Positions 9,101 through 15,468 of a stretch of 64,000 bases of DNA are shown here, in pieces (position 1 is the stretch's first letter; each line of letters opens with the position of its first letter). A model generated the notes under the pieces. It saw nothing but the letters and a program-made list of their open reading frames with translations, did no database searches and had not been told where the DNA came from. Both the position numbers and the translations under genes were made by a program. This DNA comes from Flavobacteriales bacterium (GTDB taxonomy: Bacteria > Bacteroidota > Bacteroidia > Flavobacteriales_F > PHOS-HE28), in the NCBI GenBank assembly GCA_016715895.1, contig JADJXH010000004.1, positions 868,001 through 932,000 of the forward strand, in the 5' to 3' direction.

Positions 9101-9655
9101 ATCTCCGGACCCGGTGACCACGAAGGCGCCCGGATCGATGGAGTCGCACGGGATCGGGTAGCTGAACTGCAGGGTGATGCCGGAGGCGGCACAGAGCGGC
9201 GCGACCGGCACGCTCATCACCGGCGGGACGGGAGGCTCGGCCACGCTGGTCCATTGCGCTTCGAACCCGCAGTACGCCACGTTCTCATCGCTCACGAAAT
9301 GGATGGTGAGCTGTCCGCTGGTGGCCACGATCGGTGGCGGGGCCACGATGCCCGAGTACGCTGGCCCGATCTGCGGACTGGTGATCGAGGGACCGTCGTG
9401 GAAGGTGAGCAGGTCCAGCCCCTGTTCCAGGCAGAAGGTGGGCTGGAACACGAGCGTGATCGTGCTGCCCGCATCGATGGTGAAGACCAGGTCCTCGTTG
9501 TTGCCGTAGATGTTGCCCCCGGGGCCCTCCTCACTGTCCAGCAGGATGCCCTTGCACAGGGTCACCGTGGTGTCCGCCATGTTGAACTCCGGCAGCAGCT
9601 GCGCGTGCAGCGGCACCTGGCTCAGGACAGCGATCGCGGCGAGCAGGCGACGCAT
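6188..9655 (-). CDS. Giant surface protein: CUB, tandem Ig-like repeats, gliding motility C-terminal domain
   Basis: 1155 residues. Order: signal peptide (1-19); a CUB-like domain (~20-135, with the FCLEQGLDLLTFHDGPS strand); an Ig-like domain (APLCAASGITLQFSY); about seven tandem ~70-residue repeats (~330-830) with the pattern C..G-WSG-GVVD..GTFDP..AG.GTHVLTY...GC.D; SprB-like segments; a PKD-like part (FIDLSLNATGGYW); and a C-terminal gliding-motility domain (VPDAFSPNGDGVNDVL, VYDRWGAQVF, GTADGALSPSGVYLY). This C-terminus directs T9SS export of SprB-like adhesins. The downstream PorP/SprF gene overlaps by 4 bp. Ligand unknown; the repeats suggest a fibrous adhesin. Confidence 0.92.
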   Translation of the reverse strand: MRRLLAAIAVLSQVPLHAQLLPEFNMADTTVTLCKGILLDSEEGPGGNIYGNNEDLVFTIDAGSTITLVFQPTFCLEQGLDLLTFHDGPSITSPQIGPAYSGIVAPPPIVATSGQLTIHFVSDENVAYCGFEAQWTSVAEPPVPPVMSVPVAPLCAASGITLQFSYPIPCDSIDPGAFVVTGSGDPAVTGAMPVNCTGGETSTVLLGIDPPFDRNCPYTVAFTLGLKDRCDSLWYFTLTANTQVTTCPLGVLLEVTDDTLCAGTCTTLFADVQGCLTYTFSWDQGISGGAGPHPICPTSTTTYSVQVTENGTGQTATGSVTVLVDDPQIAALPATVCQSAAPFDLQATPPGGLWSGAGVLDSLLGTFEPDTAGPGTHVLTYTLPGGCADAITLVVDSMDASFTHAACPGGAPFQLPDATPMGGTWSGPYVQPNGLFDPAVAGAYLLTYTAGACSDTVTVNVGDIVAQTQLDTVCQSTWPFAIAAQPFGGRWRGPGIVDSIQGVFDPDEAGGGDHVIDYVLHGCDAQFTIHVNPVDIGGGRSACPSQGLFTLSPAPVPPGGLWSGDGIVDPVAGTYDPVQAGMGWDELTYAAPNGCVDTIGILVGWTELNDDTLFFCAGDDALVLNEQSTGRTPWDGVWSGPGIGTNADGDPVFDPNTAGIGVHVLHYDAITCGDTMLAIVHPAQLVPDQFTVCSADAPLLLASVPPGADWQGTATSPSGSFDPAAAGEGTHVVHFTTPAGCADSVTVTVLLFQQASISGVEDTYCSNDVLVDVALAPTGGVLTGLTDTLFNPAQLADGTYTIEYTVGSGNCQSSTSFTFTDHPALTTQVDVSTSTICEEGGSSITVNTSGGLPGGFITHQWSDGLFPVPTQNVQPIATTTYIVATTDGCSDPVVDSITITVHPPFQEAFTFSAMQCYGEAGHVAGTVSGDGTYTFSWATVPPQTGDSIALPAGTVVNVEVTNDQTGCAHDTLIQIPSWPAVTALFSPNPDEPCVPWDQREITFIDLSLNATGGYWVIAGDTLPYAWGTDPQYEHGVAGTYSVQLVVWNDGGCTDSLGMDICIRDSEAVIVPDAFSPNGDGVNDVLFARAPAALELEFAVYDRWGAQVFRSTTTDHGWDGTADGALSPSGVYLYTLRARLDDGAMEERTGNITLVR

Positions 9656-9658
9656 GGC

Positions 9659-10108
9659 TCACGGTACGTGTGTGGTGTCCGCCACGATGGTGATGACGGA
9701 GGTGGTGAGCTCGTTGCTCCTGTTCCCTGCGCGGTCGGTGACGAAGAAGCTGTAGTTCATCACCTCCTGGCCACTGTTGCCCAACAAGAAGAGCGGGGTC
9801 AGCTCCACTTCCAGTTCGCCCTGGATGGCCACCTGCGCGTCAGGCGGCGCCAGCGGAGGGATGTGGTAGCCATCAGCGGAACCCAACCGGCTGTCCTTCA
9901 CCCACAGCGTATACGCATCGGGGTCGGCGGTGCCCAGATCACCATCGCCGTCGGCATAGGTGAACCGCACCCGTACCGCCTCATCGAACGCCATGACCTG
10001 CTGCGGGCCGACGCTCACCAGCTCGATCGCCGGCACCGGGTCCAGCGCGGCCTCCTTGCGGCACGCCGCAAGGGTCAGGACCCATACGAGAGCGATCGCG
10101 GTCCTCAT
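9659..10108 (-). CDS. Small lipoprotein, possible surface-export tag
   Basis: 149 residues. Lipobox LTLAAC at residues 11-16, followed by RKEAALD. The mature part contains FTYADGDGDLG, a pattern common in Bacteroidota lipoproteins with a single beta-sandwich domain, and FFVTDRAGNRSNE near the end. Function not recognised. Its ATG overlaps the stop of the upstream gene (ATGA) and it ends 3 bp before the giant adhesin, so it is translated within the same operon. A scaffold or anchor role for the adhesin is possible but unproven. Confidence 0.75.
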   Translation of the reverse strand: MRTAIALVWVLTLAACRKEAALDPVPAIELVSVGPQQVMAFDEAVRVRFTYADGDGDLGTADPDAYTLWVKDSRLGSADGYHIPPLAPPDAQVAIQGELEVELTPLFLLGNSGQEVMNYSFFVTDRAGNRSNELTTSVITIVADTTHVP

Positions 10109-11040
10109 GGGATGCGCAGGGTGAAGAGGGTGACCACCTCGTTGCTGCTGCCGTCATTGGGCACCTCCGTCACCGTGTCATGGTCGCCGTCATCCACATA
10201 GGCCCGCACGAACACCGTGCTGCCGGAATTCATGCCGGTGAGGTCGAGCGCAGCGCGGTGCGTGAAGGTGACCGGGGCCCCGCTGAAGTCGGTTCCCGCA
10301 CAGGTGGAGCCGGTGTGCAGCGGCTGCTCCGGCACGGTGGGGAAGGCCGCGAGCGATGGCGCGGCGCGGAAGGTGTTGTGCGTGAACGCGGCGGGGGCGG
10401 TGGCATCATCCGCGAAGGCGAACCACAGGTCGATCGGCGCGGCGGGGACCTCGATGGGCTGCAGCCCCACACCGGTGGCCCGCGGGTAGGCCGGGCCCGT
10501 GGTGCCGGCCGGCACCGCCCTCAGGCCCACGGCCTGCGGTCGCTGGTTGCCCACGGCGGGCGGCTGGCCGTACATGTCCAGGGCGCCACCCTCGATCCAT
10601 GCGGTGATGGCCGCGATGTACGCCTGCTCGTTCGCCGGCCAGTCGCTGTCCTGCAGCAGGTCCAGCGGCATGATGCCGCTGGTGTTCGGCACGAAGGCGG
10701 TGAGCCGCTCGTGCAGAAAGGAGGCCTGGGCATCGCCCGGCACCACGCGGTAGGTGAAGCTCTGCTGCGGGTCGTTCGCCGTCACCGGATGCAGCACGAG
10801 CGAGTTGTACGCACCGGCGATGGAGCGGAACTCCGGCTCGAAGGTGCCGTCATGGCAGCCGCTCACCGCGCAGGTGGGCCGGAAGATGCGCTGGTGCAGC
10901 CCGGCGAAGTTGCTCAGCGGAAGCAGCTGCGTGACGGTCTCCTCTGCAGGCCGTTCGATCGCGTCAAAGGGGTTCTCCTCCTTCTTACAGGCGACCAGAA
11001 CGAGCGCCGCGCTGAGGATGATGAGGATGGAGGCGCGCAT
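10105..11040 (-). CDS. Lipoprotein with CX4CH cytochrome-like motif
   Basis: 311 residues. Lipobox LVLVAC, then KKEENPF, which fits the X-K-(D/E)2 surface lipoprotein signal described in Capnocytophaga. Near residue 55 is IFRPTCAVSGCHDG, a CX4CH motif seen in secreted proteins that resemble planctomycete-type cytochrome domains; it is not the canonical CXXCH, so covalent heme is uncertain. The rest (GDAQASFLHERLTAF, SGIMPLDLLQDSDW, AITAWIEGGA) matches the layout of such cytochrome-like domains, followed by a beta-rich C-terminal half. It lies between the DUF1501-type gene (3-bp gap) and another lipoprotein (4-bp overlap). Confidence 0.75.
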   Translation of the reverse strand: MRASILIILSAALVLVACKKEENPFDAIERPAEETVTQLLPLSNFAGLHQRIFRPTCAVSGCHDGTFEPEFRSIAGAYNSLVLHPVTANDPQQSFTYRVVPGDAQASFLHERLTAFVPNTSGIMPLDLLQDSDWPANEQAYIAAITAWIEGGALDMYGQPPAVGNQRPQAVGLRAVPAGTTGPAYPRATGVGLQPIEVPAAPIDLWFAFADDATAPAAFTHNTFRAAPSLAAFPTVPEQPLHTGSTCAGTDFSGAPVTFTHRAALDLTGMNSGSTVFVRAYVDDGDHDTVTEVPNDGSSNEVVTLFTLRIP

Positions 11041-11043
11041 GGT

Positions 11044-12375
11044 TCAGATGCGGTCGAAGAGGCTCATGCTCTGGGGGTCGATCAGCCCGGCCGAGAGCAC
11101 CTCATTCTTGATGCCGAGCAGCTCGGCCACCGTGGGCACCACGTCGGTGACGAGCCCCACGGGCGAGCCTTCGGAGCCCACCTGGAGCCCGGCCTGCACC
11201 CCGGCACCGGCCATCAGGCCGAAGACCCGGCGCGCGTTGGCGTCGCTGTGGTCGTAGCTGAACCAGTCGTTCTGGTCCTTGATCGCGTTGGGGTCGTCGT
11301 TGCGCCCGCACTCGGGCACCGCGATCAAGGTGGTGTTGCCCGCCATGCCCGGCACCTGGGTCTGGATGAAGTTCCACAGGTGGCCCACCGCATGGTCGGC
11401 ACGGTGCAGGCTGGCCAGGTAGCCGGTGAAGTTGCTGTGGCACCCGTCCACTCCGCTGAGGTTCACCACCGTGAGCGTGGGCTGGAACCACCGGATCACC
11501 TCGCAGGCGTAGCCCACGGTGGTGAGGTCGCCGTTGTCGTGCACCGGCGGGTGGGCGATGGCGCCGTTCTGCGTGCGCTGGAACATCTCGGCCATGAAGG
11601 CCTTGATGTCCGCCTTCTCGGCCGCCGTGTTCCCGATGCCCGTGGGCGCATCCACCACATGTTCGAAGCTGTTGTCGAGAAAGGCCTTCATGGCGTACAC
11701 CGGACCGAGCTGCTCCTCGGGGTGGTAGACCTTGGCATCACCGAGGTACTGCTGCCCCAAGGGACCGAACGTGACGTTCGGTGCGAAGAAGTTGGCCCCG
11801 TAGCGTGCGCCATAGGTGGGGTGCTCGCTGTAGTTGAGCAGGGGCACGCTTCCACCGATGCTGTTGCCCACGAACCAGCACTTGCTGGCCGGCACGCCCG
11901 CATGGCGGCGCAGGTACTCGAAGATGGTGGGGTTGAGCGGCTTCTGCTGCAGTCCCTGCGTGGCGGCCGTGTTGCCCTGGAGCAGCGAGTTCAGCCCGCC
12001 GAAGTGGCCGGTGCTCACCGCACGCATCTCCCGGAACAGGGTGCCCTGCTGCTGCAGGGATTGCCCCAGCACCGACGGGATGGGGTTGATGCCACCCAGC
12101 CCGGTGCCGTACACGATCTTCATCTCCGGCGGCGCGCCCGACAGCATGTTGTAGAGCACATTGCCCTCGTACGGTTCGCCCTGGCTGTCCGCCAGGTAGC
12201 GCTGCAGCACGCTCTCCTGCTGGCGCACGCCGCCGGCGAAGAGCACCAGCACCACATGCTGGGCCAGGCCCCCGCCGCTGGCCGCGAACAACCGGCCGCT
12301 GGGCAGGATGTAGGGCGCGGCGAACGCGGCGGCGGCGGCGGCCCCGGCCTTGCGGATGAATCGGCGACGGTCCAT
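11044..12375 (-). CDS. DUF1501 family protein, Tat-exported
   Basis: 443 residues. The N-terminus MDRRRFIRKAGAAAAAAF has a twin-arginine signal with a hydrophobic Ala-rich core and a cleavage region near LFAASGGG. The body looks like DUF1501, an alkaline-phosphatase-like fold often encoded beside DUF1549/DUF1553 or DUF1800 proteins in Planctomycetes and marine Bacteroidota. Visible blocks: VLVLFAGGVRQQES, VNLSGVDGCHSN, LIAVPECGRNDD, SYDHSDANARRV and LVTDVVPTVAELLGI. Catalytic activity is unknown for the family. Genes on both sides are 3 bp away, so it is firmly inside the operon. Confidence 0.82.
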   Translation of the reverse strand: MDRRRFIRKAGAAAAAAFAAPYILPSGRLFAASGGGLAQHVVLVLFAGGVRQQESVLQRYLADSQGEPYEGNVLYNMLSGAPPEMKIVYGTGLGGINPIPSVLGQSLQQQGTLFREMRAVSTGHFGGLNSLLQGNTAATQGLQQKPLNPTIFEYLRRHAGVPASKCWFVGNSIGGSVPLLNYSEHPTYGARYGANFFAPNVTFGPLGQQYLGDAKVYHPEEQLGPVYAMKAFLDNSFEHVVDAPTGIGNTAAEKADIKAFMAEMFQRTQNGAIAHPPVHDNGDLTTVGYACEVIRWFQPTLTVVNLSGVDGCHSNFTGYLASLHRADHAVGHLWNFIQTQVPGMAGNTTLIAVPECGRNDDPNAIKDQNDWFSYDHSDANARRVFGLMAGAGVQAGLQVGSEGSPVGLVTDVVPTVAELLGIKNEVLSAGLIDPQSMSLFDRI

Positions 12376-12378
12376 GGC

Positions 12379-12858
12379 TCAGTAGTAGAGGTGTTCGTTG
12401 CTCAGCGCGAACGCGTAGTAGACCAGCTCGGACGTGATGTTGGGGTCCGCGGTGATCAGATTGCGGAACCAGGTGCGTTCCGCCTCGGACGGATCGCGCA
12501 CCAGGAACCGGCGGTAGGTATCGGTGATGAACGCGTCCAGGTCGGCGCGCATCGCCGTGTCCGAGGGCAGGATCACCCCCGGCTTGTTCATGAAGTTGCT
12601 GATCAGCACTTCGCGCGCCAGCTCCTTGTCGCCGATGCTCTCGATGCACTGCCCCAGCTCGAAGAGCGCATTGGCCGAGAGGCCGGTCTGGAAGAGGTTG
12701 GCGTGCAGGATGGCCGCATACTCCTCATTGGTCTTGAGCTGGTCCTTGTCCGGGCTGGGTGGACGCAGGTCCACCTGGTCCAGCTCATAGATCGGCTCCT
12801 TGCGGCAGCTCGTGGCCACCAGCAGCAGCATCAGGGCGAGGAGAAGGGGGGTGCGCAT
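12379..12858 (-). CDS. Lipoprotein with DUF1549/DUF1800-like helical C-terminus
   Basis: 159 residues. Lipobox LLVATSC, then RKEPIYELD. The helical remainder (AILHANLFQTGLSANALFELGQ, then FITDTYRRFLVRDPSEAERTWF and YYAFALSNEHLYY at the very end) resembles the FL.R.P...E motif of DUF1549/DUF1800-type proteins that are normally found with DUF1501. It is much shorter than those families, as if the usual protein were split over this gene and the 13014 gene. It ends 3 bp before the DUF1501-type gene. Confidence 0.7.
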   Translation of the reverse strand: MRTPLLLALMLLLVATSCRKEPIYELDQVDLRPPSPDKDQLKTNEEYAAILHANLFQTGLSANALFELGQCIESIGDKELAREVLISNFMNKPGVILPSDTAMRADLDAFITDTYRRFLVRDPSEAERTWFRNLITADPNITSELVYYAFALSNEHLYY

Positions 12859-12869
12859 GGCGCTGCGGT

Positions 12870-13001
12870 TCAGCGGGTCATCGCGGTGGCCTGGAGGCCA
12901 TCAGCGGCCGGACGGCCGCCAGGGCGGCGGGCGACGACGATGGCGGCGACGACCATGACGATCAGCGCGGCTTGGATGATGGTTCGGATCTTCGGTTCCA
13001 T
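12870..13001 (-). CDS. Small single-pass membrane protein, 43 residues
   Basis: ATG at 13001 and TGA at 12870-12872. The product starts MEPKIRTIIQAALIVMVVAA and continues with IVVARRPGG: one membrane helix (residues ~7-24) followed by a basic, Gly/Ala-rich tail. The frame fits the 155-bp gap between two operon genes almost exactly, with 12 bp before it and 11 bp after it, like the spacing of its neighbours. No family is recognised. It may be a small membrane partner of the surface complex. Confidence 0.6.
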   Translation of the reverse strand: MEPKIRTIIQAALIVMVVAAIVVARRPGGRPAADGLQATAMTR

Positions 13002-13013
13002 GGTGTTGATGGT

Positions 13014-13967
13014 TCAGTTGAGGTTGGCGTATTCATCGGTGATGAGGATCCGCAGCAGCAGGTCCTCGATATCCGTGGAAGGGCCCAGCGCGTCGAGCGC
13101 CGCCACGGTCTCGTCCGTGTCCGGCAGGCGGCCCATGAAGGTCACATAGCACCAGCGCACCAGTCCTTCGCGGGCCTCGGCGCTGCCGCTCATCAGCGCG
13201 GCGTACTCGCCCTTGTTCTGCCCGCTCTCGCCGAACAGCACGCCTGCCGCGTTCTGCTCCACCATGCCGTAGGCGATGTCGAACTCCGCGTCCGTGGGGT
13301 AGCGCAGCAGCAGGTTGTCGAAGGTGGCGTTCACATAATTGAAGCTGTTCATGTGGATCTCGTCGTACACCGCGTTCAGCACCATGCGGCGCATCATCTC
13401 GGTGATGCCGATGAGACCGTCGCGGAGGTCGGTGCGGCTGCGTTTGAGCGCGAGCAGGCGACCGAGCGTGGTGTTGGCGGCGTTGAGGCCGGCGGTGTTG
13501 CCCCCCAGCGAATCGGCCAGGGCCTGTTGTTGGGCGTTGCCGATGAAGCCATCGATGACCTCGTCGCTCACCCCCTCCAGGAAGCGGGCCTTGCTCAACT
13601 CGTAGAGGCGCGTGCAGAACTTGTTGCGGTAGCTGCTGTCGTCCGCCAGGAAGGCCGTGCTGGTCATCACCTTCTGCACCAGCGCGGAGCGTGCGCTCAT
13701 CGACAGGCCGGCGGCCTCCAGCGCGCCCACCTCTGCGCTCATCTCCACATCCAGCGGCTCGCGTCCCAGCAGGTCGATGAACAGGCGGTTCACGTAGTTC
13801 TCCACCAGCACGGTGGGCACCCCTTCATAGTTCGGGGCCTGGTTGCCGCCGATCACCTCGGGCTCCTTGCGGCAGGCCGTCAGCGCCAGCACACACACCA
13901 TCAGCAGCCACCAGCCGGTGGCGCGCAGGGTGGCGCAGCGTTCCCAGTGCTCCGTGCGGCAGAACAT
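13014..13967 (-). CDS. Lipoprotein resembling DUF1549-type planctomycete protein, first gene of operon
   Basis: 317 residues from ATG 13967. The start was chosen because it gives a signal peptide (MVCVLALTAC lipobox near residue 29), followed by RKEPEV; the frame is open further upstream but codes for an unlikely Ser/Pro-rich stretch. VNRLFIDLLGREPLDVE recalls the DUF1549 motif and is echoed near the C-terminus by WCYVTFMGRLPDTDETV and ILITDEYANLN. The middle is helical. DUF1549-type proteins usually accompany DUF1501 and planctomycete cytochrome domains, which are both found downstream here. No -7 element was recognised upstream, so the promoter is unknown. Confidence 0.72.
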   Translation of the reverse strand: MFCRTEHWERCATLRATGWWLLMVCVLALTACRKEPEVIGGNQAPNYEGVPTVLVENYVNRLFIDLLGREPLDVEMSAEVGALEAAGLSMSARSALVQKVMTSTAFLADDSSYRNKFCTRLYELSKARFLEGVSDEVIDGFIGNAQQQALADSLGGNTAGLNAANTTLGRLLALKRSRTDLRDGLIGITEMMRRMVLNAVYDEIHMNSFNYVNATFDNLLLRYPTDAEFDIAYGMVEQNAAGVLFGESGQNKGEYAALMSGSAEAREGLVRWCYVTFMGRLPDTDETVAALDALGPSTDIEDLLLRILITDEYANLN

Positions 13968-14043
13968 GGCCGGTTGAACGGCGGCCAACCGCCCGGGATG
14001 CCCTCCTTCGACGAACAGGGTGTGCCCGTCGACGACCTGGCTG

Positions 14044-14541
14044 TCACTCGGGCCGTGCGCCCTGCACCTCGGCGCTCCACCGGCGGACGAGGCGGTTCTG
14101 GAACAGGGCGCCGAGGAGGATGGTGGCTGCGGTGGCGATCGACACCAGCACCATGAACGTGGCATTGATGCGCACGCGCACCATCACCTCGGAGAAGAAG
14201 GCCGCGTACAGCCCGAGCACGGACCAGTACATGAAGACGAGGTGCAACTCCACCTGGCGCACGGTGCGCGGCCGCGACCGGATGGCGCGCATTCCAGCGA
14301 GCACGGTGAGCGCGCTCACCACGGCGGCCACGTGGAACGGACCGAAGGTCCCGAACAACCGGTACATGCCGAACGCGGTGGTGTTCAACACCACCATGCC
14401 GGCGACATACACGTATCCGGTCCGCCGGTGGCCCCGGGTGCCCTTGCGGCGCAGCAGGACCAGCGCGCCGAACACCATCGCCAGCAGGGCCGGACCAAGG
14501 TGTGCCCAGCTGAGGAACGTGTATGAAGCGATCTCCTTCAT
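14044..14541 (-). CDS. DUF2306 membrane protein
   Basis: 165 residues from ATG 14541, which overlaps the stop of the regulator gene (ATGA). About five membrane helices. The pattern LGPALLAMVFGALVLL followed by RRKGTRGHRRTGYVYV and VVLNTTAFGMY fits DUF2306. Function unknown; the family is often found with small regulators. It ends 76 bp before the surface-protein operon, with no terminator-like hairpin noticed between them. Confidence 0.8.
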   Translation of the reverse strand: MKEIASYTFLSWAHLGPALLAMVFGALVLLRRKGTRGHRRTGYVYVAGMVVLNTTAFGMYRLFGTFGPFHVAAVVSALTVLAGMRAIRSRPRTVRQVELHLVFMYWSVLGLYAAFFSEVMVRVRINATFMVLVSIATAATILLGALFQNRLVRRWSAEVQGARPE

Positions 14542-14828
14542 GGTCGACCCAGATATCCTTTGATCGCCTTCACGTATTCCTCGAACGCACGCAACCCTTC
14601 CGGTGTCAACCGGCACATGGTATTGGGATAGTTGTCGCGCATGCCCTTGGTCACCTGGATGTAGCCGGCCTCCTTCAGCTTGCTGATCTGCACACTGAGG
14701 TTGCCGCGCGTGGCACCGGTCTTCTCCAGCAGGAAGTTGAAGTCCGCGCGCTCCACGGAGACGAGCAAGCTCACCACCGCCAGCCGCAACTGGTTGTGCA
14801 GGACGGGATCAAGCGGTGCGAAGGGCAT
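14538..14828 (-). CDS. Winged-helix transcriptional regulator
   Basis: 96 residues. Winged-helix DNA-binding protein of the small one-domain type: LHNQLRLAVVSLL, then FNFLLEKTGATRGNLSVQIS as helix-turn-helix, KLKEAGYIQVTK as recognition helix and wing, and a C-terminal helix LTPEGLRAFEEYV for dimer contact. It overlaps the preceding membrane-protein gene by 20 bp and the next by 4 bp, so all three are co-transcribed. The two palindromes at 15407-15444 in front of the operon are likely its binding sites (inference). Confidence 0.85.
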   Translation of the reverse strand: MPFAPLDPVLHNQLRLAVVSLLVSVERADFNFLLEKTGATRGNLSVQISKLKEAGYIQVTKGMRDNYPNTMCRLTPEGLRAFEEYVKAIKGYLGRP

Positions 14829-15396
14829 CCTCCTGGCGTTTCAGCATCAGGCCCGGGATGATGTAGCCGAACACCATGGCTCCGCAATAGAGCAGGGTGA
14901 GCGTGAGGGGGTCGTCGCTGAAGTGCATGGCGATCCCGGCGACCCAGAAGAGGACGCCGCCAATGATGAGGGGACGGAATCGGAGGATCTGGCCCGTCAT
15001 GAACGTGGGGATGCCCGTGAGCAGCGTGACCATGGCCCCGGGATCACGTCGATCCAGCACGCTGACCACGATCATGATCATCATGGTGATGACGTACGAG
15101 GACCACAGCCAGCCGATGAGGCCGTCCATGGGATTGTTCACGGGCTCGCGACGGCCCTGCCTCGCACCATGAACGGAGCTCACGATGCCCCCAAGGATCC
15201 CTGCGATGCCCCAGGGAGCCCCCTGACCCCAGGCATCGGGCTGGTCGCGCAACACGTAGGTGGCGACCATGGCCAGGGTCAACAGCACCCCCCACATGAG
15301 GAAGTAGAAGCTCAGTTTGCTGAAGCTCTTCTTGGCCTGGCCGATCATGCTCTCGATCAGCCGCAGGCTCTGTTCAGGCGTCATCGGGGTCTCCAT
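14809..15396 (-). CDS. Conserved membrane protein linked to the winged-helix regulator
   Basis: 195 residues. A cytoplasmic N-terminal helix (EQSLRLIESMIGQAKKSF) is followed by about six membrane helices (for example FYFLMWGVLLTLAMVATYV and LLYCGAMVFGYIIPGLML). No function recognised, but proteins of this build commonly sit upstream of and overlap a winged-helix regulator in Bacteroidota; here the overlap is 20 bp. It is the first gene of a three-gene operon behind a consensus promoter. Confidence 0.75.
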   Translation of the reverse strand: METPMTPEQSLRLIESMIGQAKKSFSKLSFYFLMWGVLLTLAMVATYVLRDQPDAWGQGAPWGIAGILGGIVSSVHGARQGRREPVNNPMDGLIGWLWSSYVITMMIMIVVSVLDRRDPGAMVTLLTGIPTFMTGQILRFRPLIIGGVLFWVAGIAMHFSDDPLTLTLLYCGAMVFGYIIPGLMLKRQEDALRTA

Positions 15397-15406
15397 GGTC
15401 GATCTT

Positions 15407-15421
15407 GTTTATGGTGCAAAC
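15407..15421. promoter_or_regulatory. Probable operator 1 (imperfect palindrome)
   Basis: GTTTATGGTGCAAAC, arms GTTTAT and GCAAAC (four of six bases pair). It overlaps the minus-strand -7 element. It shares nine leading bases with operator 2 and starts 23 bp before it. Confidence 0.5.
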
Positions 15422-15424
15422 ATA
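15417..15424 (-). promoter_or_regulatory. Consensus promoter of the regulator operon
   Basis: Reads TATGTTTG on the minus strand, a full match to TAnnTTTG, 20 nt before ATG 15396. A TTTTG at about 15444-15448 (minus reading) lies 19 nt upstream, the expected -33 spacing. Both palindromes overlap this promoter, which suggests repression by the product of the operon. Confidence 0.7.
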
Positions 15425-15429
15425 ATTGT

Positions 15430-15444
15430 GTTTATGGTATAAAC
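15430..15444. promoter_or_regulatory. Probable operator 2 (perfect palindrome)
   Basis: GTTTATGGTATAAAC: arms GTTTAT and ATAAAC pair perfectly around a 3-bp centre. It fills the spacer between the minus-strand -33 and -7 elements and lies 24 bp before the divergent gene at 15469, so it could control both directions. Confidence 0.6.
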
Positions 15445-15468
15445 AAAATACCGCGCTCTCTTTGTGCC

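Noticed and set aside
6134..10201. Very long plus-strand open frame (over 1300 codons) opposite the adhesin genes
   Set aside because: It is the antisense shadow of GC-rich genes: composition is His/Gly/Arg/Val-rich, no domains, and the minus-strand genes have clear domains and starts. Similar shadows at 2539-5217, 10180-13149 and 24371-26239 were dropped for the same reason.
13968..14165. N-terminal extension of the 13014 lipoprotein to 14165
   Set aside because: It adds a Cys/Pro/Ser-rich stretch without family character, overlaps the DUF2306 gene, and hides the lipobox signal; ATG 13967 fits a lipoprotein start.
14680..15468. Upstream extension of the Rossmann-fold gene to 14680
   Set aside because: The frame crosses the regulator operon on the opposite strand and the operator region; the GATGLVG motif begins right after ATG 15469.
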